Source of the DNA: Bifidobacterium sp. ESL0790
Lineage (GTDB): Bacteria; Actinomycetota; Actinomycetes; Actinomycetales; Bifidobacteriaceae
Length of the DNA: 64,000 nt
Direction of reading: 5' to 3'
NCBI RefSeq assembly: GCF_029395435.1
Contig: NZ_CP113915.1
Coordinates: 992,001 to 1,056,000, forward strand
Part shown: piece by piece, positions 43,483 to 53,778 of the stretch
Numbering within the stretch: the stretch's first letter is position 1
Layout of the letters: each line of letters opens with the position of its first letter
The notes under the pieces: generated by a model
Seen by the model: only the letters and a program-made list of their open reading frames with translations
Databases searched by the model: none
What the model was told of the DNA's origin: nothing
Translations under genes and position numbers: made by a program

Positions 43483-45165
43483 TTATTGCTGCGCCTCGAC
43501 GGCGGTGAGGGCCACCGTGTTGATGATGTCCTCGACCAGGGCGCCGCGCGAGAGGTCGTTGACGGGCTTGTTGAGGCCCTGCAGCACCGGGCCTATGGCG
43601 GTGGCGCCGGAGGTGCGCTGCACGGCCTTGTAGGCGATGTTGCCGGCGGCCAGGCTCGGGAAGACGAACACGTTGACATGGCCCGCCACGTCGTTGCCCT
43701 TGGCCTTGGTGGCGGCCACGGTGGGCGACCAGGCGGCGTCGAACTGGATGGAGCCGACGGCCGGTAGGTCCGGTGCCTTCTCGTGCACGATCTTGGTGGC
43801 CTCTTCGACCAGGTCGACGTCCGGGCCCTTGCCGCTGCCTAGCGTGGAGTAGCAAAGCATGCCCACCTTGGGGTCCACACCGAAGGCGCGGGCGGTCTCG
43901 GCGGACTGGATGGCGATGTCGGCCAGCTGCTCGGCGTTCGGGTTGAGGTTGATGGCGCAGTCGGCGAAGACGGCCACATGGTCCTTGAAGCACATCAGGA
44001 ACGCGCCGGAGACCAGCGAGGCGCCGGGCTTGGTCTTGATGACCTGCAGCGCCGGGCGCACCGTGTTGGCGGTGGAGTTGATGGAGCCGGAGACCAGGCC
44101 GTCGGCCTTGCCGAGCACGACGAGCATGGTGCCGAAGTAGCTCGGATCAGTCAGCTGCTTACGGGCCTGCTCCTCGGTCATGCCCTTCTTGGCGCGCAGC
44201 TCGCAAAGCTTGGCGACCATGGGCTTCAGGACTTCCTCGTCGTCCATCGGCTGGTAGCTGGCCTTGTCGAGTGAGTTGAGGCCCAGCTCCTTGCCACGGG
44301 CGAGGATGGCGTCCTTGTCGCCGACGATGATGAGGTCGACGATGCCGCGCTCGAGCAGATAGTCGGCGGCCTTGATGATGCGGTCCTCGCTACCTTCGGG
44401 CAGCACGATGGTCTTCTTGCCGGCCTTCGCCTTGACGAGCAGGTCGTTCTGGAAGGCGTACGGCGTGGTGGGCGCGTCGAACGGCGCGCGGGCGGCCGCG
44501 ACGACCTCGCTGGCCGGGGCGTTGTCGTCGAACGCCTTCGCGGCCTTGCCCGCGGCTTCGGGATCGGTGTCGTCGGGGAACGTGGCGGCGGGAATCGTCC
44601 AGACCGGAACGAGGGAGTCGCTCAAGGCCTCCTTGGCGTCGGCGGCCTTCTCGGGCGTGCAGCCGGTGACGAAGACGCCGGCCACCTTGCCGCCGGCATC
44701 CTCGACGCTCTTGGTGCAGGCCTCGACGGTGGCCTTGACCTGCTGCCCGTCACGCGGGATGGTGCACACGGCCAGGAACGTCTTGGCCTTGAGGTCGGCG
44801 GCGATCTCGGCGTCGAAGGTGAAGGCGTCGGGGTCGAAGACCTTGGAGCCGTCGGCGCCGACGATCACCATCGCCTCGGGATTGGTGCGCTCCAGCTCGG
44901 CGTTGTATGCCGCGACGATGTCGCCACGCGCGGCGGCCTTGTCGGCGCGGGCGTGCTTGGGGCACAACCCACGTGCCTCGTCGGCGCTCTGCCCGGCGTT
45001 GGCGGCCTTGGCCAGCTCGCCGGTCAGCTGCTCCTTCTTGCAGGCGACGGGACGGAAGACGGCGGTCTTGCCTTGGGCCGAGAGCGCCCTCACCACCCCA
45101 TAGGCCACGACGTTGCGTCCGTTCTTGCCTTCGGGACTGGCGATGTAAATGACTTCGTTTGCCAC
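43483..45165 (-). CDS. pta: Phosphate acetyltransferase
   Basis: Interconverts acetyl phosphate and acetyl-CoA. It is 560 residues in two parts. The N-terminal part, about 220 residues, is a BioD-like P-loop domain (VIYIASPEGKNGRNVVAYGV) followed by a linker. The C-terminal catalytic domain has IVLPEGSEDRIIKAADYLLE, VSGSINSTANTVRPALQVIK and DAAWSPTVAATKAKG. The long form fits actinobacterial Pta. The start is GTG 45165 (ANEVIYIAS), since aaaggag lies about 7 nt upstream of it; the TTG at 45171 is too close. With xfp and ackA on the same strand it completes the acetyl phosphate branch. Confidence 0.97.
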   Translation of the reverse strand: MANEVIYIASPEGKNGRNVVAYGVVRALSAQGKTAVFRPVACKKEQLTGELAKAANAGQSADEARGLCPKHARADKAAARGDIVAAYNAELERTNPEAMVIVGADGSKVFDPDAFTFDAEIAADLKAKTFLAVCTIPRDGQQVKATVEACTKSVEDAGGKVAGVFVTGCTPEKAADAKEALSDSLVPVWTIPAATFPDDTDPEAAGKAAKAFDDNAPASEVVAAARAPFDAPTTPYAFQNDLLVKAKAGKKTIVLPEGSEDRIIKAADYLLERGIVDLIIVGDKDAILARGKELGLNSLDKASYQPMDDEEVLKPMVAKLCELRAKKGMTEEQARKQLTDPSYFGTMLVVLGKADGLVSGSINSTANTVRPALQVIKTKPGASLVSGAFLMCFKDHVAVFADCAINLNPNAEQLADIAIQSAETARAFGVDPKVGMLCYSTLGSGKGPDVDLVEEATKIVHEKAPDLPAVGSIQFDAAWSPTVAATKAKGNDVAGHVNVFVFPSLAAGNIAYKAVQRTSGATAIGPVLQGLNKPVNDLSRGALVEDIINTVALTAVEAQQ

Positions 45166-45269
45166 GATCAAACTCCTTTGTGCGTTCCGGCACCTTTACG
45201 GTGATCAACTTTGATATCGATCCCCTTCATTTTAGGCCGAGGCGTGACGTGGGCGGGGATTGTTGTGTT

Positions 45270-45315
45270 GTATGCGAAAGGGCGCCAGGCCGAAGCCTGA
45301 CGCCCTATTGCATAC
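45270..45315 (-). terminator. Terminator of xfp
   Basis: An inverted repeat with outer arms GTATGC/GCATAC, a small internal loop and inner arms agggcg-caggc/gcctg-cgccct around CGAA. It lies 39 nt after the xfp stop on the minus strand, and CCCTTTCG follows. Confidence 0.8.
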
Positions 45316-45354
45316 ACGCCACATCAGCGTGCGGGAACGAACCCGATCAGCGCA

Positions 45355-47835
45355 TCACTCGTTGTCGCTGCCGGTGCTCATGGCGGCCTTCGCGGTGGCC
45401 TCCCTGTCCTGATTCTTCACGTCGGCGTAGACGAAGCCGGTGTAGTCCGGGTGGTCGAAGCCCTTCTCGACGGCGAAGTCGAAGGCGTCCTTGCGGAACT
45501 GCTCGAGCTTGTCGATCTCATGGCCGTACTTGTCGGCGTCGAGCGTGCGCAGCACCTCGGCGGTCAGCTCGTAGCGGTCCATGTCGTTGACGCGCACCAT
45601 GTCGTAAGGCGTGGTGGTGGAACCCTGCTCCTTGTAGCCGTGAACGTTGAAGTTGTCGTGGTTCGGGCGGTCGTAGATGATGGAGCGGATGTCGCTGGCA
45701 TAGGAGTGGTAGGCGAAGAGGACGGGTTTGTCGGCGGTGAAGAGCTCGGTGAACTCCTCGTCGCTCAGCGCCTCGTCGTTCTCCTTGGGGCTCTGCAGCT
45801 TCAGGGTGTCAACCACGTTGACGACCTTGAACTTGATGCCGAACTCCTGCAGCTTCTCGCTGGCGGCCATCAGCTCGAGGGTCGGCACGTCGCCGGTGCA
45901 GGCGAGCACGATCTGGGTCTCGTCGTTGTTCTTGGCGGTGGAGGCCCACTTCCACTCGGCCGCGCCCTTCTCGAGCTCGGCACGGGCCTCGTCGAGGGTC
46001 TGCCAGGTGGCGGCGGGCTGCTTGCCGGCGAAAATCGCGTTGATCTTGTTGGTCGACTTGAAGGCCTTCTCGGCGACGGCCAGCAGCATGTTGGCGTCGG
46101 CGGGGAAGTACTCGGCGATGACGTGGTCGTTGTTGAACGTCTTGTTCAGCAGCACGGAGCTGACGCCCGGGTCCTGGTGCGAGAAGCCGTTGTGGTCCTG
46201 GCGCCAGACGTGCGAGGAGATCAGCATGTTGATCGAGGCGACGGGCTTGCGCCACGGGATGTGGCGGACGGTGGCCTCGAGCCACTTGGCGTGCTGGTTG
46301 AGCATGGAGTCGATCACGTGGGCGAAGGACTCGTAGGTGCTCCAGATGCCGTGGCGGCCGGTGAGGACGTAGCCCTCGAGGAAGCCTTCCATCTGGTGCT
46401 CGGAGAGCTGCTCGATGACCTGGCCGGTGACGCCCAGGTGCTCATCGGTCTGCTGCGAGAGATAGCCGTTGTCCCACTGCTTGTCGGTGACCTCGTAGGC
46501 GGCCTGCAGACGGTTGGACGCGGTCTCGTCGGGTCCGAAGATGCGGAACGAATCCGGGTTCATCTTGATGATGTCGCGGGTGTAGTTGCCCAGCTGGCGG
46601 GTGGCCTCGAGCTGGCCCCAGCCGTGGCCGTACTCCTTGACCTGCTTGACCTCGTAGTTCTCCAGCTCGGGGAGCTTGAGATCCTCGCGGATGCGGCCGC
46701 CGTTGGCGTTCGGGTTCTGGCCGATGCGCAGCTCGCCGGTGGGCATGAAGTCGGTGACCTCATGGCGCACGGCGCCCTTCTCGTCGAAGAGCTCCTCCGG
46801 GTTGTAGGACTCCATCCAGCCCTTGAGGACCTGGAAGTGGGCCTCGGTGTCGCGGGCGCTGGCCAGCGGCACCTGGTGGGCGCGCCAGGAACCCTCGGTC
46901 TTCTGGCCGTCGATGTACTTCGGGCAGGTCCAGCCCTTCGGCGTGCGGAAGATGATCATCGGGTAGGTCGGGCGATCCATGTCGTCGGTCTGGGCCTTGG
47001 CCTTGATGTCGCAGATCTTGTCGAAGACCTCTTCGAGCATGTCGGCGAAACGACGGTGGATGGACATGTGGTCCTCGTTGTCGAAGCCGGCGACGAACTC
47101 GTAGGGCTCGTAGCCCATGCCCTCGAAGAACTCGTGGAGCTCCTCATCGGGGATACGGGCGAGGATCGACGGGTTGGCGATCTTGTAGCCGTTCAGGTGC
47201 AGGATCGGCAGCACGATGCCGTCGGTGCGTGGGTTGACGAGCTTGTTGGACTGCCAGCTGGTGGCCAGCGGGCCGGTCTCGGCCTCGCCATCGCCGACGA
47301 CCGCGGGCACAAAGAGGCTCGGGTTGTTCATGATGGCGCCGTAGGCGTGGCTCAGCGCGTAGCCGAGCTCGCCGCCCTCGTGGATCGAACCCGGGGTCTC
47401 GGGAGCGAAGTGGGAGGGGATGCCGCCGGGGTAGGAGAACTGGCGGAAGAACTTCTGCAGGCCGGCCTCGTCCTTGGTGATGTTCGGATAATACTCGGTG
47501 TAGGTGCCGTCGAGGTAGGACTGCGAGGTGCCCGCGGGGCCGCCGTGACCGGGACCCATGATGAACACGGTGTTCTGCTGGTGGTCGGCGATGAGGCGGT
47601 TGATGTGGCCGAACAGGAAGTTCAGGCCGGGGGTGGTGCCCCAGTGGCCCACCAGACGGTACTTGACGTCCTTGCGGGTGAAGGGCTCCTTCATCAAGGG
47701 GTTGCTACGCAGATAGATCTGACCGATGGAAAGGTAGTTGGCGGTGCGCCAGTACTTGTCGACTCCCTCAAGAGCCTCCTGAGAGACCGGCTTGCCGAGC
47801 TTCTTCCACGGGGTGCCAATAACAGGACTAGTCAT
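45355..47835 (-). CDS. xfp: Xylulose-5-phosphate/fructose-6-phosphate phosphoketolase
   Basis: The key enzyme of the bifid shunt. It is thiamine-diphosphate dependent and splits fructose-6-P or xylulose-5-P into acetyl phosphate plus erythrose-4-P or glyceraldehyde-3-P. It is 826 residues, the usual size. It begins [20 protein letters not shown] and contains [33 protein letters not shown], and the cofactor motif [19 protein letters not shown]; the C-terminal third holds CTGDVPTLE and [17 protein letters not shown]. Start ATG 47835 has aggag 7 nt ahead. It lies upstream of pta and ackA and is divergent from guaA, an arrangement known in bifidobacteria. Confidence 0.98.
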   Translation of the reverse strand: MTSPVIGTPWKKLGKPVSQEALEGVDKYWRTANYLSIGQIYLRSNPLMKEPFTRKDVKYRLVGHWGTTPGLNFLFGHINRLIADHQQNTVFIMGPGHGGPAGTSQSYLDGTYTEYYPNITKDEAGLQKFFRQFSYPGGIPSHFAPETPGSIHEGGELGYALSHAYGAIMNNPSLFVPAVVGDGEAETGPLATSWQSNKLVNPRTDGIVLPILHLNGYKIANPSILARIPDEELHEFFEGMGYEPYEFVAGFDNEDHMSIHRRFADMLEEVFDKICDIKAKAQTDDMDRPTYPMIIFRTPKGWTCPKYIDGQKTEGSWRAHQVPLASARDTEAHFQVLKGWMESYNPEELFDEKGAVRHEVTDFMPTGELRIGQNPNANGGRIREDLKLPELENYEVKQVKEYGHGWGQLEATRQLGNYTRDIIKMNPDSFRIFGPDETASNRLQAAYEVTDKQWDNGYLSQQTDEHLGVTGQVIEQLSEHQMEGFLEGYVLTGRHGIWSTYESFAHVIDSMLNQHAKWLEATVRHIPWRKPVASINMLISSHVWRQDHNGFSHQDPGVSSVLLNKTFNNDHVIAEYFPADANMLLAVAEKAFKSTNKINAIFAGKQPAATWQTLDEARAELEKGAAEWKWASTAKNNDETQIVLACTGDVPTLELMAASEKLQEFGIKFKVVNVVDTLKLQSPKENDEALSDEEFTELFTADKPVLFAYHSYASDIRSIIYDRPNHDNFNVHGYKEQGSTTTPYDMVRVNDMDRYELTAEVLRTLDADKYGHEIDKLEQFRKDAFDFAVEKGFDHPDYTGFVYADVKNQDREATAKAAMSTGSDNE

Positions 47836-48307
47836 GTATGCTCCTGTACTCCTGCACATATTGTGTGCAATTGATTATTTTCTTCAGGCGCAAACCATTG
47901 ATACTGTTGCTGTCGCTATGGGTTTGCACCCAATCGAGGCTCACTTTACGTGGACTCTCAGACTTTTGGACGTTTTTTTGCACCTGTGTGCGTAAAAGTG
48001 ATTATTTTGTTATCTAACGTTGGATTCGAACAAGAAAATGTTCGTTTTTCGCACGGAATAACCCGTCTGCCAAACGTTGAAACGAAGCCAAAAATACTGT
48101 GCTTGCAAGGCTTAGGCATGTTCGATTCACAGAAAGTTCACGCGGCGTGTTGTTTTTGGCAATGTTCTTTTTTGTTGCGTGGTTGTGATGTGCGATTGAG
48201 TACGCCGCCGACCCTTGCTTTTGTCGCCTTTAACCACGAGAATAGGGTGTGTCTTGGATATATAAGTTGTATTCATCGTTTTTCACAATGAACCAGTAGG
48301 GAGAATC
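47836..48307. other. Divergent control region between xfp and guaA
   Basis: No gene on either strand. AT-rich, with a small inverted repeat CGAACA-6-TGTTCG (48027-48044) followed by ttttt. It must hold the promoters of both genes. The length (472 bp) suggests complex control of xfp. Confidence 0.5.
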
Positions 48308-49870
48308 ATGGCAAACGGTCCAGTGCTCGTCGTTGACTTCGGTGCGCAATACGCCCAGCTTATCGCGCGGCGCGTGCGCGAGGCGCATGTCTATTCGGAG
48401 CTGGTGCCCCATTCCATGCCGGTGGACGAGATGCTTGCCAAGGACCCGAAGGCCATCATCCTCTCCGGCGGCCCGGCCTCGGTCTACGAGCCTGGCGCCC
48501 CCGACATCGACAAGAAGATCTTCGACGCGGGCGTGCCGGTGCTCGGCATCTGCTACGGCTTCCAGGTCATGGCCCACGACCTGGGCGGCAAGGTCGACAA
48601 GGCCGCGCTCGGCGAATATGGCAAGACCGACGCCGTGATCGACGACGCCGAGGGCGTACTCGCCGGCTCTCCCGCCGAGCAGACCACGTGGATGAGCCAC
48701 GGGGTGGCCGTCGAGGAGGCGCCGGAAGGCTTCAAGGTTCTGGCACACACCGAGGGCGCTCCAGTGGCCGCCATGGAGGACGAGTCCCGTAAGCTTTACG
48801 GCGTGCAGTGGCATCCTGAGGTCAAGCACACGCCGCTCGGCAACGAGCTCTTCTCCACGTTCCTTCATGATTGCGCCGGCCTGCCCAGCGATTGGGACGC
48901 CGACAACATCATTGACACGCAGGTCAAGAAGATCCGCGAGGAGGTCGGCGACGCCGAGGTCATCTGCGGGCTTTCCGGCGGCGTGGATTCCGCCGTCGCG
49001 GCGACCCTGGTGCACAAGGCCATCGGCGACCAGCTCACCTGCGTCTTCGTCGACCATGGCATGCTGCGCAAGGGCGAGGCCGAGCAGGTCCGCCACGATT
49101 TCGTGGAGGCCACCGGCATCCGTCTTATCGAGGTGGATGCTTCCGAGGAGTTCCTGACCGCGCTGAAGGGCGTCACCGAGCCCGAGCGCAAGCGCAAGAT
49201 CATCGGCGAGAAGTTCATCCGCACTTTCGAAAAGGCCCAACAGCAGGTGCTCGAGGAGGCCGGCGCGCGCGGCAAGGAAGTCAAGTTCCTCGTGCAGGGT
49301 ACGCTCTACCCGGACGTCGTCGAGTCCGGTGGTGGTGACGGCGCTGCCAACATCAAGTCGCACCACAACGTCGGCGGTCTGCCCAAGGACGTCAAGTTCA
49401 AGCTCATCGAGCCGTTGCGCAACCTGTTCAAGGACGAGGTGCGCGCCATCGGCACCAAGCTCGGCCTGCCGGATAATATCGTCTGGCGCCAGCCGTTCCC
49501 CGGTCCGGGCCTCGGTATCCGCATCATCGGCGAGGTCACCAAGGAACGCCTCGACCTGCTGCGCGAGGCCGACGCCATCGCCCGCGAGGAGATGACCAAG
49601 GCCGGGCTTGACCGCGACATCTGGCAGTGCCCGGTGGTCCTGCTCGCCAACGTCCATTCTGTGGGCGTGCAGGGCGACGAACGCACCTACGGCTCGCCGA
49701 TCGTGCTGCGCCCGATCTCCTCGGACGACGCCATGACCGCCGACTGGTACCGACTGCCTTACGACGTGCTGGCGACGATCTCCACGCGCATCACCAATGA
49801 GTGCCGCGGCATCAACCGTGTGGTGCTCGACTGCACTTCCAAGCCGCCGGCCACCATCGAATGGGAGTGA
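48308..49870 (+). CDS. guaA: GMP synthase (glutamine-hydrolysing)
   Basis: Makes GMP from XMP using glutamine and ATP. It is 520 residues with two domains. The N-terminal class I glutamine amidotransferase has nucleophile Cys82 (GICYGFQ) with His169 and Glu171 (QWHPE). The ATP-pyrophosphatase domain contains [12 protein letters not shown] (P-loop, Ser about 223). The C-terminal dimerisation part has [14 protein letters not shown] and ends [10 protein letters not shown], the standard terminus. ATG 48308 has aggga before it. There is no terminator hairpin close by. Purine salvage genes occur 5-7 kb downstream, but not in an operon with it. Confidence 0.98.
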   Translation: MANGPVLVVDFGAQYAQLIARRVREAHVYSELVPHSMPVDEMLAKDPKAIILSGGPASVYEPGAPDIDKKIFDAGVPVLGICYGFQVMAHDLGGKVDKAALGEYGKTDAVIDDAEGVLAGSPAEQTTWMSHGVAVEEAPEGFKVLAHTEGAPVAAMEDESRKLYGVQWHPEVKHTPLGNELFSTFLHDCAGLPSDWDADNIIDTQVKKIREEVGDAEVICGLSGGVDSAVAATLVHKAIGDQLTCVFVDHGMLRKGEAEQVRHDFVEATGIRLIEVDASEEFLTALKGVTEPERKRKIIGEKFIRTFEKAQQQVLEEAGARGKEVKFLVQGTLYPDVVESGGGDGAANIKSHHNVGGLPKDVKFKLIEPLRNLFKDEVRAIGTKLGLPDNIVWRQPFPGPGLGIRIIGEVTKERLDLLREADAIAREEMTKAGLDRDIWQCPVVLLANVHSVGVQGDERTYGSPIVLRPISSDDAMTADWYRLPYDVLATISTRITNECRGINRVVLDCTSKPPATIEWE

Positions 49871-49999
49871 CGGGCGTTCTCCCTCTTTGCTTTAAGGGAG
49901 GGGAGCGTTGAGAATATGTGGGTCGCCGCCGGTGATGGCCGGACGGCGGCCCATGTCGTTTGTTAGAGGATTGGCCTATATGGACTGGTGGGGATGATT

Positions 50000-50536
50000 A
50001 TGGAATTGACGTATAGAAGGGCCGTGGCGCGGGACCTGCCTGTGCTGCACGAGATCGCCATGACCACCTTCGAGAACACCTACGGGCGCTTCAACACCGC
50101 CGAGAACATGCGGCTCTATTTCTCCCAGGCGATGAGCGAGGGCGAGTTCGCGCGGCAGCTGAAGGACGAGCACCAGCCGTACTGGCTGATTTATGCGGCC
50201 AATCGGCTCGTCGGGTATTGCAAGCTCGACCTGGTCAACACGTTGGTCGACGATCCCCAGGACGACCAATGCGAGCTTGAACGCCTGTACTTCCTGCCCG
50301 AAGCCCAGCATCGTGGGTTCGGCACCATGGCGTTCCAGCACATATGCGGTTGGGCCGTGAGGCATGGATACCGCTCGCTGTGGCTGGTGGCCTACCCGAA
50401 GAACAAACCCGCGCTGGCGTTCTATAGGAAGATGGGATTCGAGCAGGTGGGCACCACTGTGTTCCCGCTCGGGCACGATATGCAGCAGGGCATCGTGCAC
50501 AGATTGATATTGAGTAGTGATAAGAAGAATGACTGA
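50000..50536 (+). CDS. GNAT-family N-acetyltransferase
   Basis: A 178-residue acetyltransferase with the GNAT fold. The acetyl-CoA-binding region reads LERLYFLPEAQHRGFGTMAF, with the Q/RxxGxG/A loop as QHRGFG. It is followed by VRHGYRSLWLVAYPKNKPAL and YRKMGFEQVG, the typical motif B tail. The N-terminal region resembles spermidine or peptide acetyltransferases of the PaiA group (TTFENTYGRFNTAENM). The start is probably ATG 50000, with ggtgggg 6 nt upstream; GTG 49988 and ATG 49994 are alternatives. The gene overlaps the next one by 8 nt and is likely co-translated with it. Confidence 0.88.
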   Translation: MELTYRRAVARDLPVLHEIAMTTFENTYGRFNTAENMRLYFSQAMSEGEFARQLKDEHQPYWLIYAANRLVGYCKLDLVNTLVDDPQDDQCELERLYFLPEAQHRGFGTMAFQHICGWAVRHGYRSLWLVAYPKNKPALAFYRKMGFEQVGTTVFPLGHDMQQGIVHRLILSSDKKND

Positions 50537-51758
50537 ATTGAATGAGACGGCCCATAAGGCCGACAGAAAGCGTTTGGCATGGCTCACCGTGCTGGGGCTC
50601 GTGCTCGCGGGCGCGAACCTGCGTATGCCGATCACCATGATGCCGCCGCTCCTGCCTGATTTGAAAACCGAGATCGGCCTGCCGACCTCGCTGGCCGGGC
50701 TGATCACCACCATCCCGCTGCTGGCCTTCGCGCTCGCCTCGCCGCTGATGGGCAGGAGCGGGGCCAGGCACGGCAGCGAGAAGGTGCTCGTCATGGCGCT
50801 CGCGGTGCTGAGCCTTGGCAGCTTCCTGCGCATCATCCCCTCGGTATGGGCGCTGATGATCGGCACCGCCGCCCTTGGCATCGGCATCGCCGGCGGCAAC
50901 GTGCTCCTGCCGGCCGTCATCAAGGAACGGTTCCCCGAAAGCGTCGCGGGCAAGACCACGCTGTATACCACCGCGCAGGTCCTGGTCGCCTCATTGGGCA
51001 CTGCGACGTCTGGCGTTCTGGCCTCGCATATCGGCATCAAAGGCAGCATGGGCATCTTCGCCCTGCTTGGACCCATCGCGCTGGTCGCCTGGTTGGTCAT
51101 CATGCTTTCCGGTTCGCACCGCCAGCATGAGGCGAGTGGAAGGGACGTCGCCCGTCCGATGGTGGATAGGACGCCTTGGCGCTCGCTGCTCGCATGGGTG
51201 ATCCTGGCCTATTTCGGCATGCAGTCGATGCTCTATTATTCCCTGTTGACCTGGCTGCCGTCGATATGGCAGGCGGCCGGCTTCGGCGCCGTGGCAGCGG
51301 GTAACCTGGCCACGCTCTTCCAGCTCAGTGGCATGCCGCTGACGATGACCGTGCCGCTGATCGCCGAGCGCAAGCACGGCCTGGCGATCGTCAACGGCAT
51401 CGCCGGGGGAGGTTTCGCCCTGGGTGTGCTCGGCATTCTCATTCCTGGAGCCGACCTGCCGCTCAACGTGGTTTCGGCGGTGTGCATGGGGCTCGCCACG
51501 GCCGCGTCGTTCAGCATCTGCATCGTCTTCTTCCAGAAGCGCACCTCGTCGGCGGCCGACACCGCGCGCCTCTCCGGCATGGCGCAGTCCGGCGGCTACC
51601 TGTTCGCGGCCATCGGCCCGGTCGCGCTGGGCGCGTTGAACGGGCTGATCCATTCGTGGACGCCGATCATCATCCTCGTGCTCGTCGTCATCGTCACCAT
51701 GTTCTGCGCGGGCCTGTTCATCATCCGCCACCACGACATCTACGAGGGGCTGAACTGA
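50529..51758 (+). CDS. MFS transporter, CynX/NimT type
   Basis: A 409-residue major facilitator with 12 predicted membrane helices. The start of the first helix (LAWLTVLGLVLAGANLRMPI) and the following TMMPPLLPDLKTEIGLPTSL are characteristic of the CynX/NimT cyanate or nitroimidazole transporter group. Later segments include TIPLLAFALASPLMGR and MAQSGGYLFAAIGPVALGAL. The substrate is unknown. ATG 50529 overlaps the stop of the acetyltransferase (ATGACTGA), a sign of translational coupling. The combination suggests modification and export or uptake of one small molecule, which is inference. Confidence 0.9.
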   Translation: MTELNETAHKADRKRLAWLTVLGLVLAGANLRMPITMMPPLLPDLKTEIGLPTSLAGLITTIPLLAFALASPLMGRSGARHGSEKVLVMALAVLSLGSFLRIIPSVWALMIGTAALGIGIAGGNVLLPAVIKERFPESVAGKTTLYTTAQVLVASLGTATSGVLASHIGIKGSMGIFALLGPIALVAWLVIMLSGSHRQHEASGRDVARPMVDRTPWRSLLAWVILAYFGMQSMLYYSLLTWLPSIWQAAGFGAVAAGNLATLFQLSGMPLTMTVPLIAERKHGLAIVNGIAGGGFALGVLGILIPGADLPLNVVSAVCMGLATAASFSICIVFFQKRTSSAADTARLSGMAQSGGYLFAAIGPVALGALNGLIHSWTPIIILVLVVIVTMFCAGLFIIRHHDIYEGLN

Positions 51759-51813
51759 GCAGACGTGATGCGGAATAAAGATAAAACCGCATAACTATAT
51801 AAAGGTATGGAAA

Positions 51814-51871
51814 AATCCCAAGTCCGCGCTCGTCCGATCGACATTGACCGGCGAGCCCAGGGCTTGGGATT
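51814..51871. terminator. Bidirectional terminator between the MFS gene and the next gene
   Basis: Arms AATCCCAAG (51814-51822) and CTTGGGATT (51863-51871), with partial pairing inside (gctcg/cgagc), between convergent genes. The plus strand continues with cttgcg; the minus strand continues with tttttcc. Confidence 0.7.
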
Positions 51872-51886
51872 CTTGCGATTGCCGAA

Positions 51887-52243
51887 TCAGGGCTTGATGG
51901 TCTGCAAGAGGGCCTTGATCTCCTTGTCGCGGCTAGAGGTATCGCCGTCGGCCTTGCCCGACTTGAACAGTTCGAGAATCTGACGGGCGACGTCGAGAGT
52001 ATCCTTGTCGCGCTCGGCTGCGTCGGTGAACGCCGAGACGCTCAGGAAGGTCTCAAGCGATTTCGGATCGTTCTGTTCCAGCGCCCGGTTGACGATGCCC
52101 AGAAGCATCATCTTGAGGTTCCTCGTGCTCTTCCGATCCGCCCTGCGCCGCTCGACATAGGGCAGGAAAAGCGCCACCAGCACAGCCGCCGTCTCGGCAC
52201 AAGCCGTGGCCCATTCCGCAACCGACCCGATTTCCATGAACAC
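51887..52243 (-). CDS. Small membrane-anchored protein of unknown function
   Basis: A protein of about 118 residues that I do not recognise. A hydrophobic N-terminal helix (WATACAETAAVLVALFLPYV) is followed by a basic stretch (ERRRADRKSTRNLK) and a soluble helical part with charged residues. The topology is probably N-out or an uncleaved anchor with a cytosolic domain. The aaagga ribosome binding site fits GTG 52243 with 7-nt spacing better than ATG 52237, so GTG is taken. It is divergent from the M20 deacylase gene. The upstream reading frame on this strand is a shadow of that gene. Confidence 0.65.
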   Translation of the reverse strand: MFMEIGSVAEWATACAETAAVLVALFLPYVERRRADRKSTRNLKMMLLGIVNRALEQNDPKSLETFLSVSAFTDAAERDKDTLDVARQILELFKSGKADGDTSSRDKEIKALLQTIKP

Positions 52244-52474
52244 CACCGATTCCTTTGAAATTTGGAAGACAAACTGACATAAGGAAGTGTACACCGCGCG
52301 GTGTTTGGTCTGGTTTGACGATTGGCGCGCTTGCATGCCGAGTACACCGCGTAAGCCTTGTATGCGATATGCGATGTATATGCTGGGAATATGCGTCGGA
52401 TGCTTGTTGACATCGCCGACATCCTGCCGTGATTTAATGGAACCGGACGATATGACGCCTTCGAAAGGAAAGAA

Positions 52475-53647
52475 ATGAACGAGAACGAAGCCATGGACCT
52501 GCTGAAGAAGTTCGTCGGGCTGCATACCGAGAACGGCAACGAGAAGGTCGTCGCCGACGAGATCAAGGCGATTTTTGACAAGGCCGGCGTACCTTGCAAG
52601 GTGCTCCCGCTCGAGGAGGACCCGACCCGCGCGAACCTGGTCGCCGAACTTGGCCACGGTGAGCCGGTTCTCGGCATCACCGGGCATATGGACACCGTTT
52701 CGGCCCAGCAGGAAGGCTGGAAGACCGATCCGTTCGAGATCACCGAGGACGGCGACCTGATTTACGGCCGTGGCGTGACCGACATGAAGGCGGGCCTCGC
52801 GGCGATGGTCTTCGCCATGCTCAACCTCAAGAAGCACGAGGATAAGATGCACGGCACCGTGCGCTTCCTGGCCACCGCGGGCGAAGAGGTCGGCATGCCG
52901 GGCGCCGAGGCGCTGGAGAAGCAGGGCTATATGAAGGGCGTGGAGGCATTGCTCGTGGGTGAGCCCTCCGGCTACAACATCGTCTATGCCACCAAGGGCG
53001 AGCTCAACCTCAACATTTCGATGAAGGGCAAGGCCGCGCACAGCTCCACCCCGGCGCTGGGCATCAACGCGGTGGAGAACCTGCTTGAGTTCCTTGATGT
53101 CATCTCCAAGCGCATCAAGGCCGCGGCCGCGGGCAAGAGCAACCCCGACCTCGGCGACACCGTCTACAACATCGACGTCATCCGCGGCGGCCAGCAGGTC
53201 AACGCCATTCCCGAATCGGCCAGCGCCGAGATCAACATCCGCATCATCCCCGAGTTCAGCAACAAGGAGATCCTCGCGATCCTCGACGACGAGGTCGCCA
53301 AGTTCAACGCGAGCCACAAGGCGACCGTCTCCTACACCGTGGGCATGGATATCATTCCCGTCATCGGACCGAAGGACGCCAAGCTCGTCGACGTTGTCAA
53401 GTCCGTGGGGGAGCGCCACCTGAAGGAGCAGGGCAAGCCGGCCGAGATCCCGATGTTCGGCGTCTCCGGCGGCACCGACGGCAGCGTGCTCCTGCTCGAC
53501 AGCCCCAAGGACACCGCCTACGTGATGTTCGGACCGGGCAACGACACCATGCACTGCGTCAACGAGAGCCTGCCCAAGCAGATGTACTTCGACTTCATCG
53601 GCATCTACGACGACATCATCAACGAATACATGGGCATCGAGAAGTAG
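52475..53647 (+). CDS. M20-family deacylase (ArgE/DapE type)
   Basis: A 390-residue zinc-dependent amidohydrolase. Metal-site motifs are visible: GHMDTVSA with His71 and Asp73, GRGVTDMKAG with the bridging Asp, TAGEEVGMPGA with the general base Glu pair, GEPSGYN, and the C-terminal His in NDTMHCVNE. A dimerisation domain is inserted at about residues 185-295 (MKGKAAHSSTPALGINAVEN). ArgE, DapE and carboxypeptidase-like specificities cannot be told apart by eye. The neighbours do not point to arginine or lysine synthesis. The ribosome binding site gaaagga precedes the ATG. Confidence 0.9.
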   Translation: MNENEAMDLLKKFVGLHTENGNEKVVADEIKAIFDKAGVPCKVLPLEEDPTRANLVAELGHGEPVLGITGHMDTVSAQQEGWKTDPFEITEDGDLIYGRGVTDMKAGLAAMVFAMLNLKKHEDKMHGTVRFLATAGEEVGMPGAEALEKQGYMKGVEALLVGEPSGYNIVYATKGELNLNISMKGKAAHSSTPALGINAVENLLEFLDVISKRIKAAAAGKSNPDLGDTVYNIDVIRGGQQVNAIPESASAEINIRIIPEFSNKEILAILDDEVAKFNASHKATVSYTVGMDIIPVIGPKDAKLVDVVKSVGERHLKEQGKPAEIPMFGVSGGTDGSVLLLDSPKDTAYVMFGPGNDTMHCVNESLPKQMYFDFIGIYDDIINEYMGIEK

Positions 53648-53713
53648 CGCACTGCATTTATATATTCGTTTGGACTAGATGGTTTTCTGTCTGGTCCAGA
53701 TGACGAGAATGGA

Positions 53714-53750
53714 ATGGCCTCACCGAATATATGGATTTCGGTGAGGCCAT
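53714..53750. terminator. Bidirectional terminator between the deacylase and permease genes
   Basis: Exact 14-base arms (ATGGCCTCACCGAA 53714-53727, complement 53737-53750) with a 9-nt loop, followed by actttgtttt on the plus strand. Confidence 0.88.
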
Positions 53751-53778
53751 ACTTTGTTTTATATCGGAGGCTTTGCTG

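Noticed and set aside
45451..47874. 807-codon frame antisense to xfp
   Set aside because: Shadow of a highly biased gene; no motifs.
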